A stretch of 64,000 nt of DNA, taken from JANMCE01 sp031410595 (GTDB lineage: Bacteria > Actinomycetota > Acidimicrobiia > Acidimicrobiales > Ilumatobacteraceae). The DNA is taken from positions 1-64,000 of the forward strand of contig JANNZM010000125.1 in assembly GCA_031410595.1 (NCBI GenBank), written 5' to 3'. A model generated the notes under the pieces. That model was not told where the DNA came from and did no database searches. It saw only the letters and a program-made list of their open reading frames with translations. A program made the position numbers and the translations under genes. Position 1 is the stretch's first letter. Every line of letters begins with the position of its first letter. Shown piece by piece: positions 23,316 to 32,531 of the stretch.

Positions 23316-24848
23316 CTACGTCCGCCGCGTCCACTCTCGAAGTTCGGCACGACTCAGCTTCGTGGACGCCCCCTCAATCCATTGCGCGGCAGGCATGTTG
23401 CACGCAGACGCCGACTGAGTGCCAACCTCATAGGGAATCACGCACCACACATGCTGAGACTGTGGCGCTCGTTCCTGGACGAGTCCGTCGAGGTCGGACA
23501 TGATCCGATCCCCGATGGCTACTTCTTCGAGCAACACAATTCTTGGCGCCGAGTCGTTCACCAGCCGATCATGGACATACCACCCCGACATGGTGTGATA
23601 TGCCACCACAACATCGCCGGGCGTGAGGTTGGCCGCAAGATCGCTGATGTCGTGGGTGAGACCGCGAGCGAACACGTCGTTGCCAGCCGCTGCGTTGAGC
23701 ACTTCGGTTGGTCGTGAGATCCACACCACCAGGGCGGCAAGCGAAACGACTACACCGACAACGGTCAGTGACCTTCCCGCCAGTCGTTGCGCCACCGCCA
23801 TCAACGCCGTGACCAGCCCAAGCAGGATGAGGGCAAACAACGGCCAGAGGAAACCGAGGTTGACCCGCGTAATGGTGAACGGAAAACCCTTCGCCGAGGA
23901 CAGGACTAGGGCGACAGCCTCGGCCGACAGCACCATGACGATCCACGGCCGGCAGAGTCGCCACATCGTCCACGCGCCGAAAAGCAGCAGACCAACGATG
24001 AGCGCGACCGCCAACGGCTTACCCGAGATCGATCGCGGCAGTGCCTGGTCGATAAACGACTTCCACCAACGCGCCGGCACACGACCCCACGTGGTTCCGG
24101 TCAACGCCTCATCGGCCCAAAATCCCTGGAGATTGTCCTGGCGAACCGTGCGAAGGAAAAACCAGTACACCGTCAGGCTCGACATTGCGAACGCGACACA
24201 GGTACCCCACAGCCGCCGATCGGTCCAGCGCACCGTCGCCGTTCGTCGGGTCAGCAGCATGACCAGCGCAGCGGGCAGCATGAAGGTGGACGCCTGCCCC
24301 AGGAACGGGCCGACCAACGCCACCGACATGAGCGCGGCGAAGCCGGGGCGTTCATCACCCAGCCACCAACGCACGCATCCCCACATCAATACCGAGCCGA
24401 CCGCGATGTCGGTGAGGTAGTTGTTGAGGTACGTCGCCACCTGCGCAACCGCCGGAACAAACGGCAACGGCAGCACAACAACGGCCGCCAGCAGTATCGA
24501 TGATCGCTCGTCATGCTTCGTCCGCAACAGGCGACGCATGGCGTCAAAGCCGAAGCCGACGGCGACGAAGTAAGGCATAAGCGCGACCAGCCGAACGATG
24601 GGTCGTTTGGAGGGAAGCACCGCGAAGATGGCCCACATGCCGGCCAACCAGCCGGGTGGGATTGGGGTGTCATGCTGACGGTAGCGAGTGAGTGTCCATG
24701 GCGTGCGGATCATGTCAGCCCGCCAGGCTTCGTCGAAGAAGTACTCCAATCGCAGCGCCGGCTTGGCCAGGACACCGAGCATGACTGCACTCAACGCCAT
24801 AAGTACGGCCAGCGTGACCCAGAGAAATCGCCGATCCCTGGGTTCCAT
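23316..24848 (-). CDS. Polytopic membrane protein, GT-C glycosyltransferase-like
   Basis: A 510-residue protein with about ten to twelve hydrophobic segments and an extracytoplasmic C-terminal part (from about residue 400) holding cysteines and the segment VVVAYHTMSGWYVHDRL. The first loop after the first membrane helix reads LEYFFDEAWRADM, an acidic pair in the position of the GT-C catalytic motif, so a lipid-sugar-dependent glycosyltransferase is the best guess. The start at 24848 (MEPRDRRFLW) gives a clean first helix; 80 upstream codons are rejected. No closer family is recognised. Confidence 0.72.
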   Translation of the reverse strand: MEPRDRRFLWVTLAVLMALSAVMLGVLAKPALRLEYFFDEAWRADMIRTPWTLTRYRQHDTPIPPGWLAGMWAIFAVLPSKRPIVRLVALMPYFVAVGFGFDAMRRLLRTKHDERSSILLAAVVVLPLPFVPAVAQVATYLNNYLTDIAVGSVLMWGCVRWWLGDERPGFAALMSVALVGPFLGQASTFMLPAALVMLLTRRTATVRWTDRRLWGTCVAFAMSSLTVYWFFLRTVRQDNLQGFWADEALTGTTWGRVPARWWKSFIDQALPRSISGKPLAVALIVGLLLFGAWTMWRLCRPWIVMVLSAEAVALVLSSAKGFPFTITRVNLGFLWPLFALILLGLVTALMAVAQRLAGRSLTVVGVVVSLAALVVWISRPTEVLNAAAGNDVFARGLTHDISDLAANLTPGDVVVAYHTMSGWYVHDRLVNDSAPRIVLLEEVAIGDRIMSDLDGLVQERAPQSQHVWCVIPYEVGTQSASACNMPAAQWIEGASTKLSRAELREWTRRT

Positions 24849-24963
24849 AAGGGGAAACCCTACGCGTCCGAATCGCCGCGACTGCTGATGTTGGCGAGCG
24901 TAGGCTGACCCGAGTGCCGACTGGTGCGGGACGGCCGGTCGGTTCCCCGGGTATCCGTTCGCC

Positions 24964-25827
24964 ATGCGTGCCCTGACCTCTACGACCCACATGGGAACGT
25001 ACCGCGCGGGGCTCATCGTGAGTCGTCTCGCGTTCCTGGCCGTGCTGAGCATCCTGTGGTTCGTGTTTCTCAAGGACCGGCCGCGCACTGAAAGCTACGT
25101 TGCTCCTGGTCTGGCGTGCGTCTTCCCTGGCGGCGTCTATTTTCTCGCCCTCTTTCCCATGTCGCTGGCGGTGCTCGGACTGCTCGTCCTGCTCACCGGC
25201 GTCCACCTCGGGCGCGCTCCCCTTGCGTTTGTCGGGGCGGCTGTAGCGGCGTTCTCGTACCCCGGTGCCGTGTTGGGCGGCGTTGCGGTTGCCGCTGCGC
25301 TTTTCATCCATCCCGAGGCTCGACGGTCGATGCGACGAGTCGCCGTCAGCGCGGCAGCGGGTGCGGTGTCCGGCCTGGCGGCGACCTTGGTGGTGTTGCA
25401 AGCAACCATCCACCGTTGGAATGGATTCTTTCTCGCCCAGGCCGGCTATCGACATCCAACAGCATTCCCGCTCGTACACGTCATCAGTCGAATCACGCCG
25501 ATCACCCGGCCAACCGTTCCGTCAGATTCGGTGCCCGCTGCGCAGTATCTGCTCACCCTTTTACTCATCAGCGCGATCTCTTGGGCAATGATACGGCAAC
25601 GATCGTGGCCATCTCCGCTCGATTTCGCCATCATGACGATGGTCGTCATCTACCTCACCAGTAACTACTACGGCGTCGGCTCCGCCCAGTTTCGCCACCA
25701 GGCGCTGTTGCTTCCCCTCGTGGTCGTGGTTCGCCACGCGGGAAAGATGCAGAAGGCATTTCTTGTGGTGGCTGCGGTCATCACCTTCCAGATGACGGCA
25801 CTGTTCCTCACGGGTGCGATTATCTAG
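24964..25827 (+). pseudogene. 5'-truncated PIG-V-like mannosyltransferase
   Basis: The open frame from ATG 24964 encodes 287 residues with about seven membrane segments (LFPMSLAVLGLLVLL, RAPLAFVGAAVAAFSYPGAV and others) resembling the C-terminal two thirds of PIG-V/GT-C mannosyltransferases. Similarity continues upstream of the ATG: the 20 codons before it encode DWCGTAGRFPGYPFAMRAL, matching the family's FFPxYPLxxRAL segment, and end at an in-frame TAG at about 24903. The N-terminal helix and catalytic acidic loop that should precede it are missing, and the divergent gene begins at 24848. I infer a 5' deletion; a re-started short protein is possible. It overlaps the nitroreductase 3' end by 8 bp. 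Confidence 0.6.
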
Positions 25828-26425
25828 ACCGACCCCAGCCGCCGTCGTGGACAATATCGGCGACGGTGCGCTTGGGACGTTTTGCCGACCGACCCGACTC
25901 GGACGGTGCCGGATAGCCGAGGGCGATTGCTCCGAGCAGCTGTCGGTCATGAGGTACGCCCAGCGCCGCATTCAGGGCGTCCTCTTCATGAAAGACGCCG
26001 AAGAAGAGGGCCCCGAGTCCGGCGTTCTGCGTGGCAAGCAGAAACGTCATAGCGAAAAAGCCGGTATCGACAAGCCAGTACGGCACCGGCCATGCGTCGG
26101 CTTCGGACAGGCCGGTGCGAGCCTTGTCGGGCTCGGCGTAACGGGCCAGATACGCGCTCCGATCGGCATACGGCAATGCGATCACCGGCGCGGTCAGCAG
26201 GCCCTGCCAGCGGAAGGATTCCCGACGCTCCGACGGCAGCGTGATGTCCCAAAAGCCTGCAGTCTCGGAGTCTCGAAGCACGACCAGATCCCAGCCCTGG
26301 CTATTCCCGGCGCTCGGGGCGCGCCGAGCCAGGTCGACCAAATTCTCTATGACATCGAGTGGAACCGGGCGATCCTCGAAGTTGCGGACCATGCGTCGGG
26401 CACGAACGACCCGATCAAACTCCAA
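25820..26425 (-). CDS. Nitroreductase-family protein
   Basis: A 201-residue FMN-dependent nitroreductase-fold protein. It starts MEFDRVVRARRMVRNF with the phosphate-binding RRMVR, then APSAGNSQGWDLVVLRD, FFAMTFLLATQNAGLG and the C-terminal AIALGYPAPSE. The family reduces nitro compounds, flavins or quinones, and some members act in F420 or cobalamin-related chemistry; the partner here is unknown. It directly follows the 223-residue hypothetical gene with no gap, so the two probably form an operon. Confidence 0.88.
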   Translation of the reverse strand: MEFDRVVRARRMVRNFEDRPVPLDVIENLVDLARRAPSAGNSQGWDLVVLRDSETAGFWDITLPSERRESFRWQGLLTAPVIALPYADRSAYLARYAEPDKARTGLSEADAWPVPYWLVDTGFFAMTFLLATQNAGLGALFFGVFHEEDALNAALGVPHDRQLLGAIALGYPAPSESGRSAKRPKRTVADIVHDGGWGRSR

Positions 26426-27097
26426 CTAGCGAGCGCCTAGCTTCACGAGGCTTTCGGCCATCACCCAGCCACATGCGATAAGCGAGTCGCCACGGCTGAG
26501 CTTGATGCCGTCGAAGAGGGCGGCGACCTCAGGGTCGATCTTTTCCGGCTTTAGGGTCTCATGGTCAAGATGACTGGGAATGCTGCCGTCACCTTTCACC
26601 TGGAAGGTTTTCTCGTCATACGAGGCGTCGACGCCGAAGCGCTTGGCCAGACGACGGCCCCATGCTCGCTCTTCTCCAACCGGACGGTGATCGGGACGAG
26701 GCACGATGTCGGTGAGCGACTTGAACGACTCAAAACCCGAGACCGTCGTGAAACGGGTGCCGACCAGCACGTCCTCATCGGGAAAGGCCATGAGGGCTCG
26801 GTGGAACGCCTCGTTCATGAGGCCCTTCAGCACCGAATCTCGGCGGGAGGTCTTGCGAACACTGAGCAGGCCGAGCAACACGCAGGGTGTTCCTCCGATG
26901 CGCTCCAGCGTAGAGAACATAACGCCGTGCAGCTTGCCGTCGATATGCGCAGTGGTCGAAAGAACCCAGTCTTCCTTTGCTTTGGAGAAGTGCCCTACGC
27001 CGAAGTCAACGTTGGTGCCGGCGCCCATATCGGCCAGCTCAACCAGCTCGGTATCGGTCAGAGCAGTACAGTCCTTGGTGTCGATCTGGATGGTCAT
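26426..27097 (-). CDS. Conserved-looking hypothetical protein, possibly GNAT-like
   Basis: A 223-residue soluble protein (MTIQIDTKDCTALTDTELVE...). The middle, HIDGKLHGVMFSTLERIGGTPCVLLGLLSV, then KGLMNEAFHRALMAFPDEDVLVGTRF, has the strand-helix rhythm of a GNAT acyltransferase, but the acetyl-CoA loop is not obvious (SVRKTSRRDSVLKGLM could be a variant). The C-terminal half (RPVGEERAWGRRLAKRFG) is basic. I cannot name it with certainty. The start at 27097 is preferred over 27133. It abuts the nitroreductase gene and follows a hairpin at 27142-27161 downstream of dnaE. Confidence 0.6.
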   Translation of the reverse strand: MTIQIDTKDCTALTDTELVELADMGAGTNVDFGVGHFSKAKEDWVLSTTAHIDGKLHGVMFSTLERIGGTPCVLLGLLSVRKTSRRDSVLKGLMNEAFHRALMAFPDEDVLVGTRFTTVSGFESFKSLTDIVPRPDHRPVGEERAWGRRLAKRFGVDASYDEKTFQVKGDGSIPSHLDHETLKPEKIDPEVAALFDGIKLSRGDSLIACGWVMAESLVKLGAR

Positions 27098-27141
27098 TGC
27101 AGAAGATCGCTCCCGAAGGTGAAGACCGGGCAAGCCCGATT

Positions 27142-27161
27142 ACGGGTGAAAATTGACCCGT
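27142..27161 (-). terminator. Terminator-like hairpin after dnaE
   Basis: A perfect 6-bp stem ACGGGT/ACCCGT with an 8-nt A/T-rich loop lies in the 133-nt gap between the dnaE stop and the next minus-strand gene. There is no clear T tract, so it may be a weak terminator or an upstream site of the following gene. Confidence 0.3.
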
Positions 27162-27230
27162 GCCAGGCGGCACGCGACACCTCTATTCTGCCAGTGTTTC
27201 GCCGTTTTCGGAAATGCGCAGACAGAACCT

Positions 27231-30200
27231 TTACAAAATGACGGCGTCATGCCCGAACGCAACCCGAAGTTCGCCAACTGCGGCGGCGATGTCGACGTTG
27301 AACTCGTCGGCCAGGCGCAGCACCTTTCCCTGCCCGATGTGGAGGTACACCGGCGACTCTCCGGGGTGCTCGGACAGGATGCGTTTCAGGAGCGCAATAC
27401 GCTCCTCCGACAGACCGTGGGCCGACAGCTTGAGGCGCAGCGGCGGAGCACCGTCCACGATGCCGTCGAACACTTCGATGTCCTGGCAGAGGAGTTTGGG
27501 TGTCTCGTCGCGGGATTCCAAACGACCACGCACAATGACGACGGCGTCCTCGGTCAGCTTGTGGCCGTGCTCCAGCATGGTGCGGGAGAACACGGTCACT
27601 TCAATGGATGACTGGAGGTCTTCGAGTACGAAGACCGCCATCGGGTCACCCTTTTTGGTGAACTTGCGCTGCAGGCTGGTGATCACGCCGCCCATTGCCA
27701 CCCCGGCCTGATCGCCCCGCTCGCAGATGTCGGCAATGGTGCCGTCGGTGCGCCGCTTGAGCGCGCCTTCGGCTCCCAGCAACGGGTGATCGGACACGTA
27801 GAGGCCGAGCATTTCCTTTTCGAACTTGAGCTTCTGCTTCTTTTCGAACTCGGTGTCGGGGATGGCGATGCGCTGCATGTCAGAAGGCGCCGCCGCGACT
27901 TCGAGCGAGGCAAACAGGTCGAATTGACCTTCGGCCTCCTTGCGGCGCCGCACCATGACCTGATCGATGATCTGCTCGAAGACGCTGAGCAGACCCTTGC
28001 GCTTGTGGCCGACGGCGTCGAAGCCACCGGCCTTTATCAGCGACTCAATCGTCCGCTTGTTCAACACGTTCGGGTCGACCCGCTCGACGAACTCATAGAA
28101 CGAGTTGAACGGCCCGTTCTTCTTGCGTTCCTCGACGATGAGGCTCACAAGACCTTCGCCCACGTTGCGCACCGCGGAAAGCCCGAACGGAATGGCACCG
28201 GGCGAGCCAGCGGGAACGGTAATGCCAGGAGGCAACTCGCTTGGCGACAACGCCACAAAGTCGGAGTCGGACACGTTCACGTCGGGGTTCAACACCCGGA
28301 TGTTCATGTTGCGACACTCGGCCAGGTAGACCGCGGCCTTGTCGAGGTTGGTCTTCACCGACGTCAAAAGGCACGCCAGGTACTCCACCGGATAGTGCGC
28401 CTTCAGGAACGCGGTCTGGTACGAGATGAGGCCGTAGCCGTAACTGTGACTCTTGTTGAATGCGTAGTCGGCGAACGGCTCGATGATGTCGAACAGATCG
28501 GTACCGAGCTTCTTGCCGTACCCGATGTTTTCGCACCCATCCACAAAGCTCTGGCGCTGCTTGGCCATAACCGCCTTGTCCTTCTTCCCGCAAGCCTTCC
28601 GAAGGTTGTCAGCTTCGGCCAATGAGTAGCCGGCAAATTTTTGGGCGACGCGCATGACGGACTCTTGGTAGATCATGAGGCCGTACGTGTCGCCGAGAAG
28701 CTGCTCGGCTTCGGGGTGGATGTAGCTGATGGGCTTGCGACCGTTCTTTCGATCGGCGTAGTCGTTGTGCATGTTGGCGCTCATGGGGCCGGGCCGATAG
28801 AGCGCTACCAGGGCAGCAACGTCATCGAACGACGTGGGGGCCAGCGAGCGCATGAGCGCGCGCATCGCGCCACCTTCCAGCTGGAATACACCAATGGACT
28901 CACCGCGTCGCAACATGGCGAGCGTCGGGTCATCATCCAAATGAATGACGTCGATATCGAATGTCGGATCCTTGATGGCCCGCACCATCTGCACGGTGTC
29001 CTCGATGACGTCGAGGTTGCGCAGGCCGAGGAAGTCCATTTTCAACAAGCCGAGCTCTTCCACGCCGTGCATTTCGTACTGCGTGACGACCGGGGAATCC
29101 TCCACCGGTTTACCAGCTTCGGGCTTGCGCTGCACGGGAAGATAACTCGTCAACGGATCACGGGTGATGACCACGGCGGCCGCGTGGATTCCGTCGCCAC
29201 GACGCAGACCCTCCAGGCCGCGGGCAACGTCAACCACCGCTCGCACCTCGGGGTCGGTGTTGTACATCTCGCGCAGTTCAGCGGCGGCCTTGTAGCCGTC
29301 TGCGAACTTGGGATGCTCCTCAAGACATGCGTACAGCGGTGTGTCTTTGCCCATCACCAACGGCGGCATGGCTTTGGCTGCCTTGTCACCCACACCGTAG
29401 GGGTAGCCGAGCACGCGGGCCGCGTCGCGCACGGCGGCTCGGGCCTTGATGGTGGAGAAGGTGACAATTTGAGCCACCTTGTCCCGGCCGTAGCGTTCGG
29501 TGGCGTAGCGGATCATTTCGTCCCGGTATCGACTGTCGAAGTCCATGTCGATGTCGGGCATGGATACGCGCGACGGGTTGAGGAAACGCTCGAACAGCAG
29601 GTCGTACTTGATGGGGTCGAGGTCGGTGATGCGCAGCGTGTACGCCACCGCACAGCCAGCTGCTGACCCGCGACCGGGACCTACACGGATGCCCATGTCG
29701 CGGGCGTGTTTGATGAGGTCCCACACGATGAGGAAGTACGACGCAAAACCCATGTCGCCGATGACCTTCAGTTCGTAGGCGATGCGCTCGACAACGTCGG
29801 TCGGCAGCGTGTCGCCCCAGCGCATCTTGGCGCCTTCGAACGTCAGGAACTCAAGGTACGCCGCGTCATTGTCGAAGCCTTCGGGGAGGTCGAAGTTGGG
29901 CAACTGCGCGTTGCCGAATTCAATCTCCACCCCGCAGCGCTCCGCGATCCAGAGTGAGTTGTCACACGCTTCTGGTACTTCACGGAACAGATGACGCATC
30001 TCAGACGCAGGCTTCAGGTAGTGCTCTTCGCCTTCAAACTTGAAACGCTTTGGGTCACTCATGAGCGACCCGGTCTGCACGCACAGCAACGCGTCGTGGG
30101 CCAGGTGGTCCTTGCGATGGGTGTAGTGCGAATCGTTGGTGGCGAGCAACGGTGCCTTCAACTTCTTGGCGATCTCCAACAACTTCGGGTTGGTGTCACG

Positions 30201-30791
30201 CTGCGCCTGCAGACCGTGATCCTGCAACTCGACGAACAGGTTGTCCCGGCCGAAGATGTCTTGCAGTCGGCCGGCCTTTTCGTAGGCGCCCGCTTCGTCG
30301 CCATTCATCAGTGCCTGAAGCACGTGACCGCCAAGGCAGCCGGTGGTGCCGATCAGACCCTCGGCATACTTCTCCAGCAGCTCCCAGTCCATGCGGGGCT
30401 TGTAATAGTAGCCCTCGAGGAAGGCGAGGCTGGAAAGTTGGATGAGGTTGCGGTACCCCACATCGCTCTCGGCCAAAAGGGTCATGTGGTAGTAGAGCTT
30501 CTTTCCACCCTCGGTTTCGCCGCCAGAGTCGTCAACCCGGCCACGCCGACTGGGCCGCTCCTGGCGAGTTTCATGGGCGAGATAGGCCTCGGTGCCGATG
30601 ATTGGCTTGATGCCGACCTTGCGGCACTCCTTGTAAAAGTCGAGAACCCCGTACATGTTGCCGTGATCGGTAATACCGATGGCCGGCTGACCGTCGGCCG
30701 CCGCAGCGGCGACAAGCTCGTTCAGGCGCGCTGCACCATCGAGCATCGAATACTCGGTGTGGACATGCAGGTGGGTGAACGAATCGGCCAC
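27231..30791 (-). CDS. dnaE: DNA polymerase III alpha subunit DnaE
   Basis: The replicative polymerase, 1186 residues, of the DnaE1 type. The N-terminal PHP domain begins FTHLHVHTEYSMLDGAARL and continues GITDHGNMYGVLDFYKE. The palm carries the catalytic aspartates in MPDIDMDFD near residue 412, preceded by GPGRGSAAGCAVAYTL. Finger and beta-binding regions and the OB-fold (GGVITSLQRKFTKKGDPMAVFVLEDL) are complete. No intein or frameshift. It lies 3 nt after the bpa gene on the same strand, so both should share a transcript. Confidence 0.97.
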   Translation of the reverse strand: MADSFTHLHVHTEYSMLDGAARLNELVAAAAADGQPAIGITDHGNMYGVLDFYKECRKVGIKPIIGTEAYLAHETRQERPSRRGRVDDSGGETEGGKKLYYHMTLLAESDVGYRNLIQLSSLAFLEGYYYKPRMDWELLEKYAEGLIGTTGCLGGHVLQALMNGDEAGAYEKAGRLQDIFGRDNLFVELQDHGLQAQRDTNPKLLEIAKKLKAPLLATNDSHYTHRKDHLAHDALLCVQTGSLMSDPKRFKFEGEEHYLKPASEMRHLFREVPEACDNSLWIAERCGVEIEFGNAQLPNFDLPEGFDNDAAYLEFLTFEGAKMRWGDTLPTDVVERIAYELKVIGDMGFASYFLIVWDLIKHARDMGIRVGPGRGSAAGCAVAYTLRITDLDPIKYDLLFERFLNPSRVSMPDIDMDFDSRYRDEMIRYATERYGRDKVAQIVTFSTIKARAAVRDAARVLGYPYGVGDKAAKAMPPLVMGKDTPLYACLEEHPKFADGYKAAAELREMYNTDPEVRAVVDVARGLEGLRRGDGIHAAAVVITRDPLTSYLPVQRKPEAGKPVEDSPVVTQYEMHGVEELGLLKMDFLGLRNLDVIEDTVQMVRAIKDPTFDIDVIHLDDDPTLAMLRRGESIGVFQLEGGAMRALMRSLAPTSFDDVAALVALYRPGPMSANMHNDYADRKNGRKPISYIHPEAEQLLGDTYGLMIYQESVMRVAQKFAGYSLAEADNLRKACGKKDKAVMAKQRQSFVDGCENIGYGKKLGTDLFDIIEPFADYAFNKSHSYGYGLISYQTAFLKAHYPVEYLACLLTSVKTNLDKAAVYLAECRNMNIRVLNPDVNVSDSDFVALSPSELPPGITVPAGSPGAIPFGLSAVRNVGEGLVSLIVEERKKNGPFNSFYEFVERVDPNVLNKRTIESLIKAGGFDAVGHKRKGLLSVFEQIIDQVMVRRRKEAEGQFDLFASLEVAAAPSDMQRIAIPDTEFEKKQKLKFEKEMLGLYVSDHPLLGAEGALKRRTDGTIADICERGDQAGVAMGGVITSLQRKFTKKGDPMAVFVLEDLQSSIEVTVFSRTMLEHGHKLTEDAVVIVRGRLESRDETPKLLCQDIEVFDGIVDGAPPLRLKLSAHGLSEERIALLKRILSEHPGESPVYLHIGQGKVLRLADEFNVDIAAAVGELRVAFGHDAVIL

Positions 30792-30794
30792 GCC

Positions 30795-31310
30795 TTAAAG
30801 GTACGTGCCCGGACGATCGTTTGCAGCGACCGGAGCCCCGGCCGGTGAACCGATCGGCGGGCTGCCCGGTGAAAGCTCACCACGCATCTGCCCAAGTTGC
30901 TGTTGGGCCGCCAACTGCTGCGCGAACAGCGTGGCCTGGATGCCATGAAAGAGGCCTTCGAGCCACCCCACCAATTGGGCCTGGGCGATGCGCAACTCGG
31001 CATCACTCGGAGCCTGCGAGGAGCCAAAGGGATGGGCCAGATTGCGCAGTTCGGCCTGCAGATCGGGCGAGAGCGCAGTGGCGAGTTCGGTAACCGACCG
31101 GTCGTAGATTGCAGCCAGGCGATTCCGGCTGGCTTCATCAAGGGGCGCGGAACGCACCTCGTCGAGTAGTTGTTTCACCATGGAGCCGATGCGCATGACC
31201 TTGCCGGGCTGGCCAATGGTCTCCGTGGCTTCATCGGGCGCAGAGGCATGGTGGGAAACGGGCTCGACCAGCGTTCCGTGCTCGATTTCGATGTGCTGTT
31301 TTTCCGTCAT
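30795..31310 (-). CDS. bpa: Bacterial proteasome activator Bpa
   Basis: Bpa (PafE) forms an ATP-independent ring that opens the 20S proteasome for unfolded substrates. The 171-residue protein has the family core VMRIGSMVKQLLDEVRSAP, LDEASRNRLAAIYD and SDAELRIAQAQLVGWLEGLFHGIQ, a four-helix bundle, then a Gly/Pro-rich tail ending PGTYL. That end resembles the GQYL/HbYX-type anchor that docks into the proteasome alpha ring. The presence of Bpa implies a proteasome elsewhere in this genome. It sits between a phosphodiesterase-like gene and dnaE; the link to dnaE may be only positional. Confidence 0.9.
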   Translation of the reverse strand: MTEKQHIEIEHGTLVEPVSHHASAPDEATETIGQPGKVMRIGSMVKQLLDEVRSAPLDEASRNRLAAIYDRSVTELATALSPDLQAELRNLAHPFGSSQAPSDAELRIAQAQLVGWLEGLFHGIQATLFAQQLAAQQQLGQMRGELSPGSPPIGSPAGAPVAANDRPGTYL

Positions 31311-31342
31311 ACGGGCGACCTCTTTCGATTGTTACCAACCCA

Positions 31343-32458
31343 TCATCGCTCGCCACGAGCCGCCAGGAGCGGCACAAGCATCTCCTCCGCGGTGAGCGAA
31401 CCGTGCCGGGACACTAGGGGAAAAGGACCACTGTCGGCAGGATCGTCGAAGCTAATGTCGACGAACGGCACCAATGCCACATCACCCAAGCGTGACCGGG
31501 CATTGAGCGTGACCTGCGGACCAAACCAGCCGGCATCGATCACCTCCTGCACGCTGTGCACCCAGGCATGATGGCCATGCTCACGTTTGGCCACGGCAAG
31601 CAGTTCAGCCGCCCCGCCGGGTCGGGCGTGCAACCAGCGGAAACGTCCTTCCCCCGACTGATTTCGCACCAGCCGCTGCACATCGGGCCCGAGCGTGACG
31701 GTGTTTGTACCGACGATCACCTGGCCGTGATCGGCGGTGACGAGGAGACAAGCTGTAGGCGGAAGGAGCTTCAACAGGTCGGCCACCAGCCGGTCAGCGG
31801 CCACCAGTTCGGCCGCATAAGCCGGCCCGAAGCCGAACTCGTGGGCGACCTTGTCAACCCCGTCGTAGTAGGCGTAGACGAAGGTTTCACCCGCGTCGAC
31901 CAGCGAGGCCACCTGCGCGAGCAAGGTGGACGGCATACGCCAACCGTGGTGTCGCACTCCCCCGAGGTGGGCGGCAGTGAAGCCAGAGCCGACGAAATCG
32001 GCTTTGGTGACCGCCGGTACCGAAGCGCCGAGAAAGGCCGGCACGGGCTGCACAAAGGTCGGCCGGATCCGTTTGCGGGCATCGCCCTCACTGGTGCCCC
32101 ACCGGAGCACGTTGAGAATCTCGCCCTGCACTTCCATGCGGTATCCGACCACGCCGTGTTCACCCGGCGCGAGGCCGGTGGTGATCGAACTGAGGGCGGT
32201 GGCCGTGGTGGAAGGAACCACCGTGGTGATGGCGGCGCCGGTCATGCGGTGCAACGTCGGGCACAATGCAACGTTGTCCTGCAGCTGTTCCCAACCAAGC
32301 CCGTCGAGCACGAGCAACACGATCTGGGCCGCATCACGGGCCGGCGCGGGCATCCACCCGGGAAGTGCCTTCGTGCCGGACGGGCCGAGCAACGCCGGGG
32401 CGAGGGACGAGATGCACCCGCCGCCGTAATCAGGAAGCACGGGTGCGGGTGGCATCAT
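31343..32458 (-). CDS. Alkaline phosphatase-superfamily phosphodiesterase/pyrophosphatase
   Basis: A 371-residue protein of the nucleotide pyrophosphatase/phosphodiesterase branch of the alkaline phosphatase superfamily. Metal-binding stretches include VLLVLDGLGWEQL, the nucleophile Thr region VVPSTTATALSSITTG, YYDGVDKVAHEFG and VTADHGQVIV, all in the expected order. No signal peptide is evident, so it is cytoplasmic. The same family is common next to dnaE/bpa in actinobacteria. It is divergent from the Rrf2 regulator. Confidence 0.87.
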   Translation of the reverse strand: MMPPAPVLPDYGGGCISSLAPALLGPSGTKALPGWMPAPARDAAQIVLLVLDGLGWEQLQDNVALCPTLHRMTGAAITTVVPSTTATALSSITTGLAPGEHGVVGYRMEVQGEILNVLRWGTSEGDARKRIRPTFVQPVPAFLGASVPAVTKADFVGSGFTAAHLGGVRHHGWRMPSTLLAQVASLVDAGETFVYAYYDGVDKVAHEFGFGPAYAAELVAADRLVADLLKLLPPTACLLVTADHGQVIVGTNTVTLGPDVQRLVRNQSGEGRFRWLHARPGGAAELLAVAKREHGHHAWVHSVQEVIDAGWFGPQVTLNARSRLGDVALVPFVDISFDDPADSGPFPLVSRHGSLTAEEMLVPLLAARGER

Positions 32459-32518
32459 GTCAGGCTACGCCAGGGCCCGCATCGGTCGACAAGGTCATCG
32501 AAATCATTTCCGAACAGT

Positions 32519-32524
32519 TACGCT
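32519..32524 (+). promoter_or_regulatory. Possible -10 box of a leaderless rrf2 transcript
   Basis: TACGCT lies seven nt upstream of the GTG start of the Rrf2 regulator, the spacing expected if transcription begins at the start codon. No clear ribosome site precedes the GTG and no strong -35 element is seen. Confidence 0.3.
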
Positions 32525-32531
32525 AGACGCT

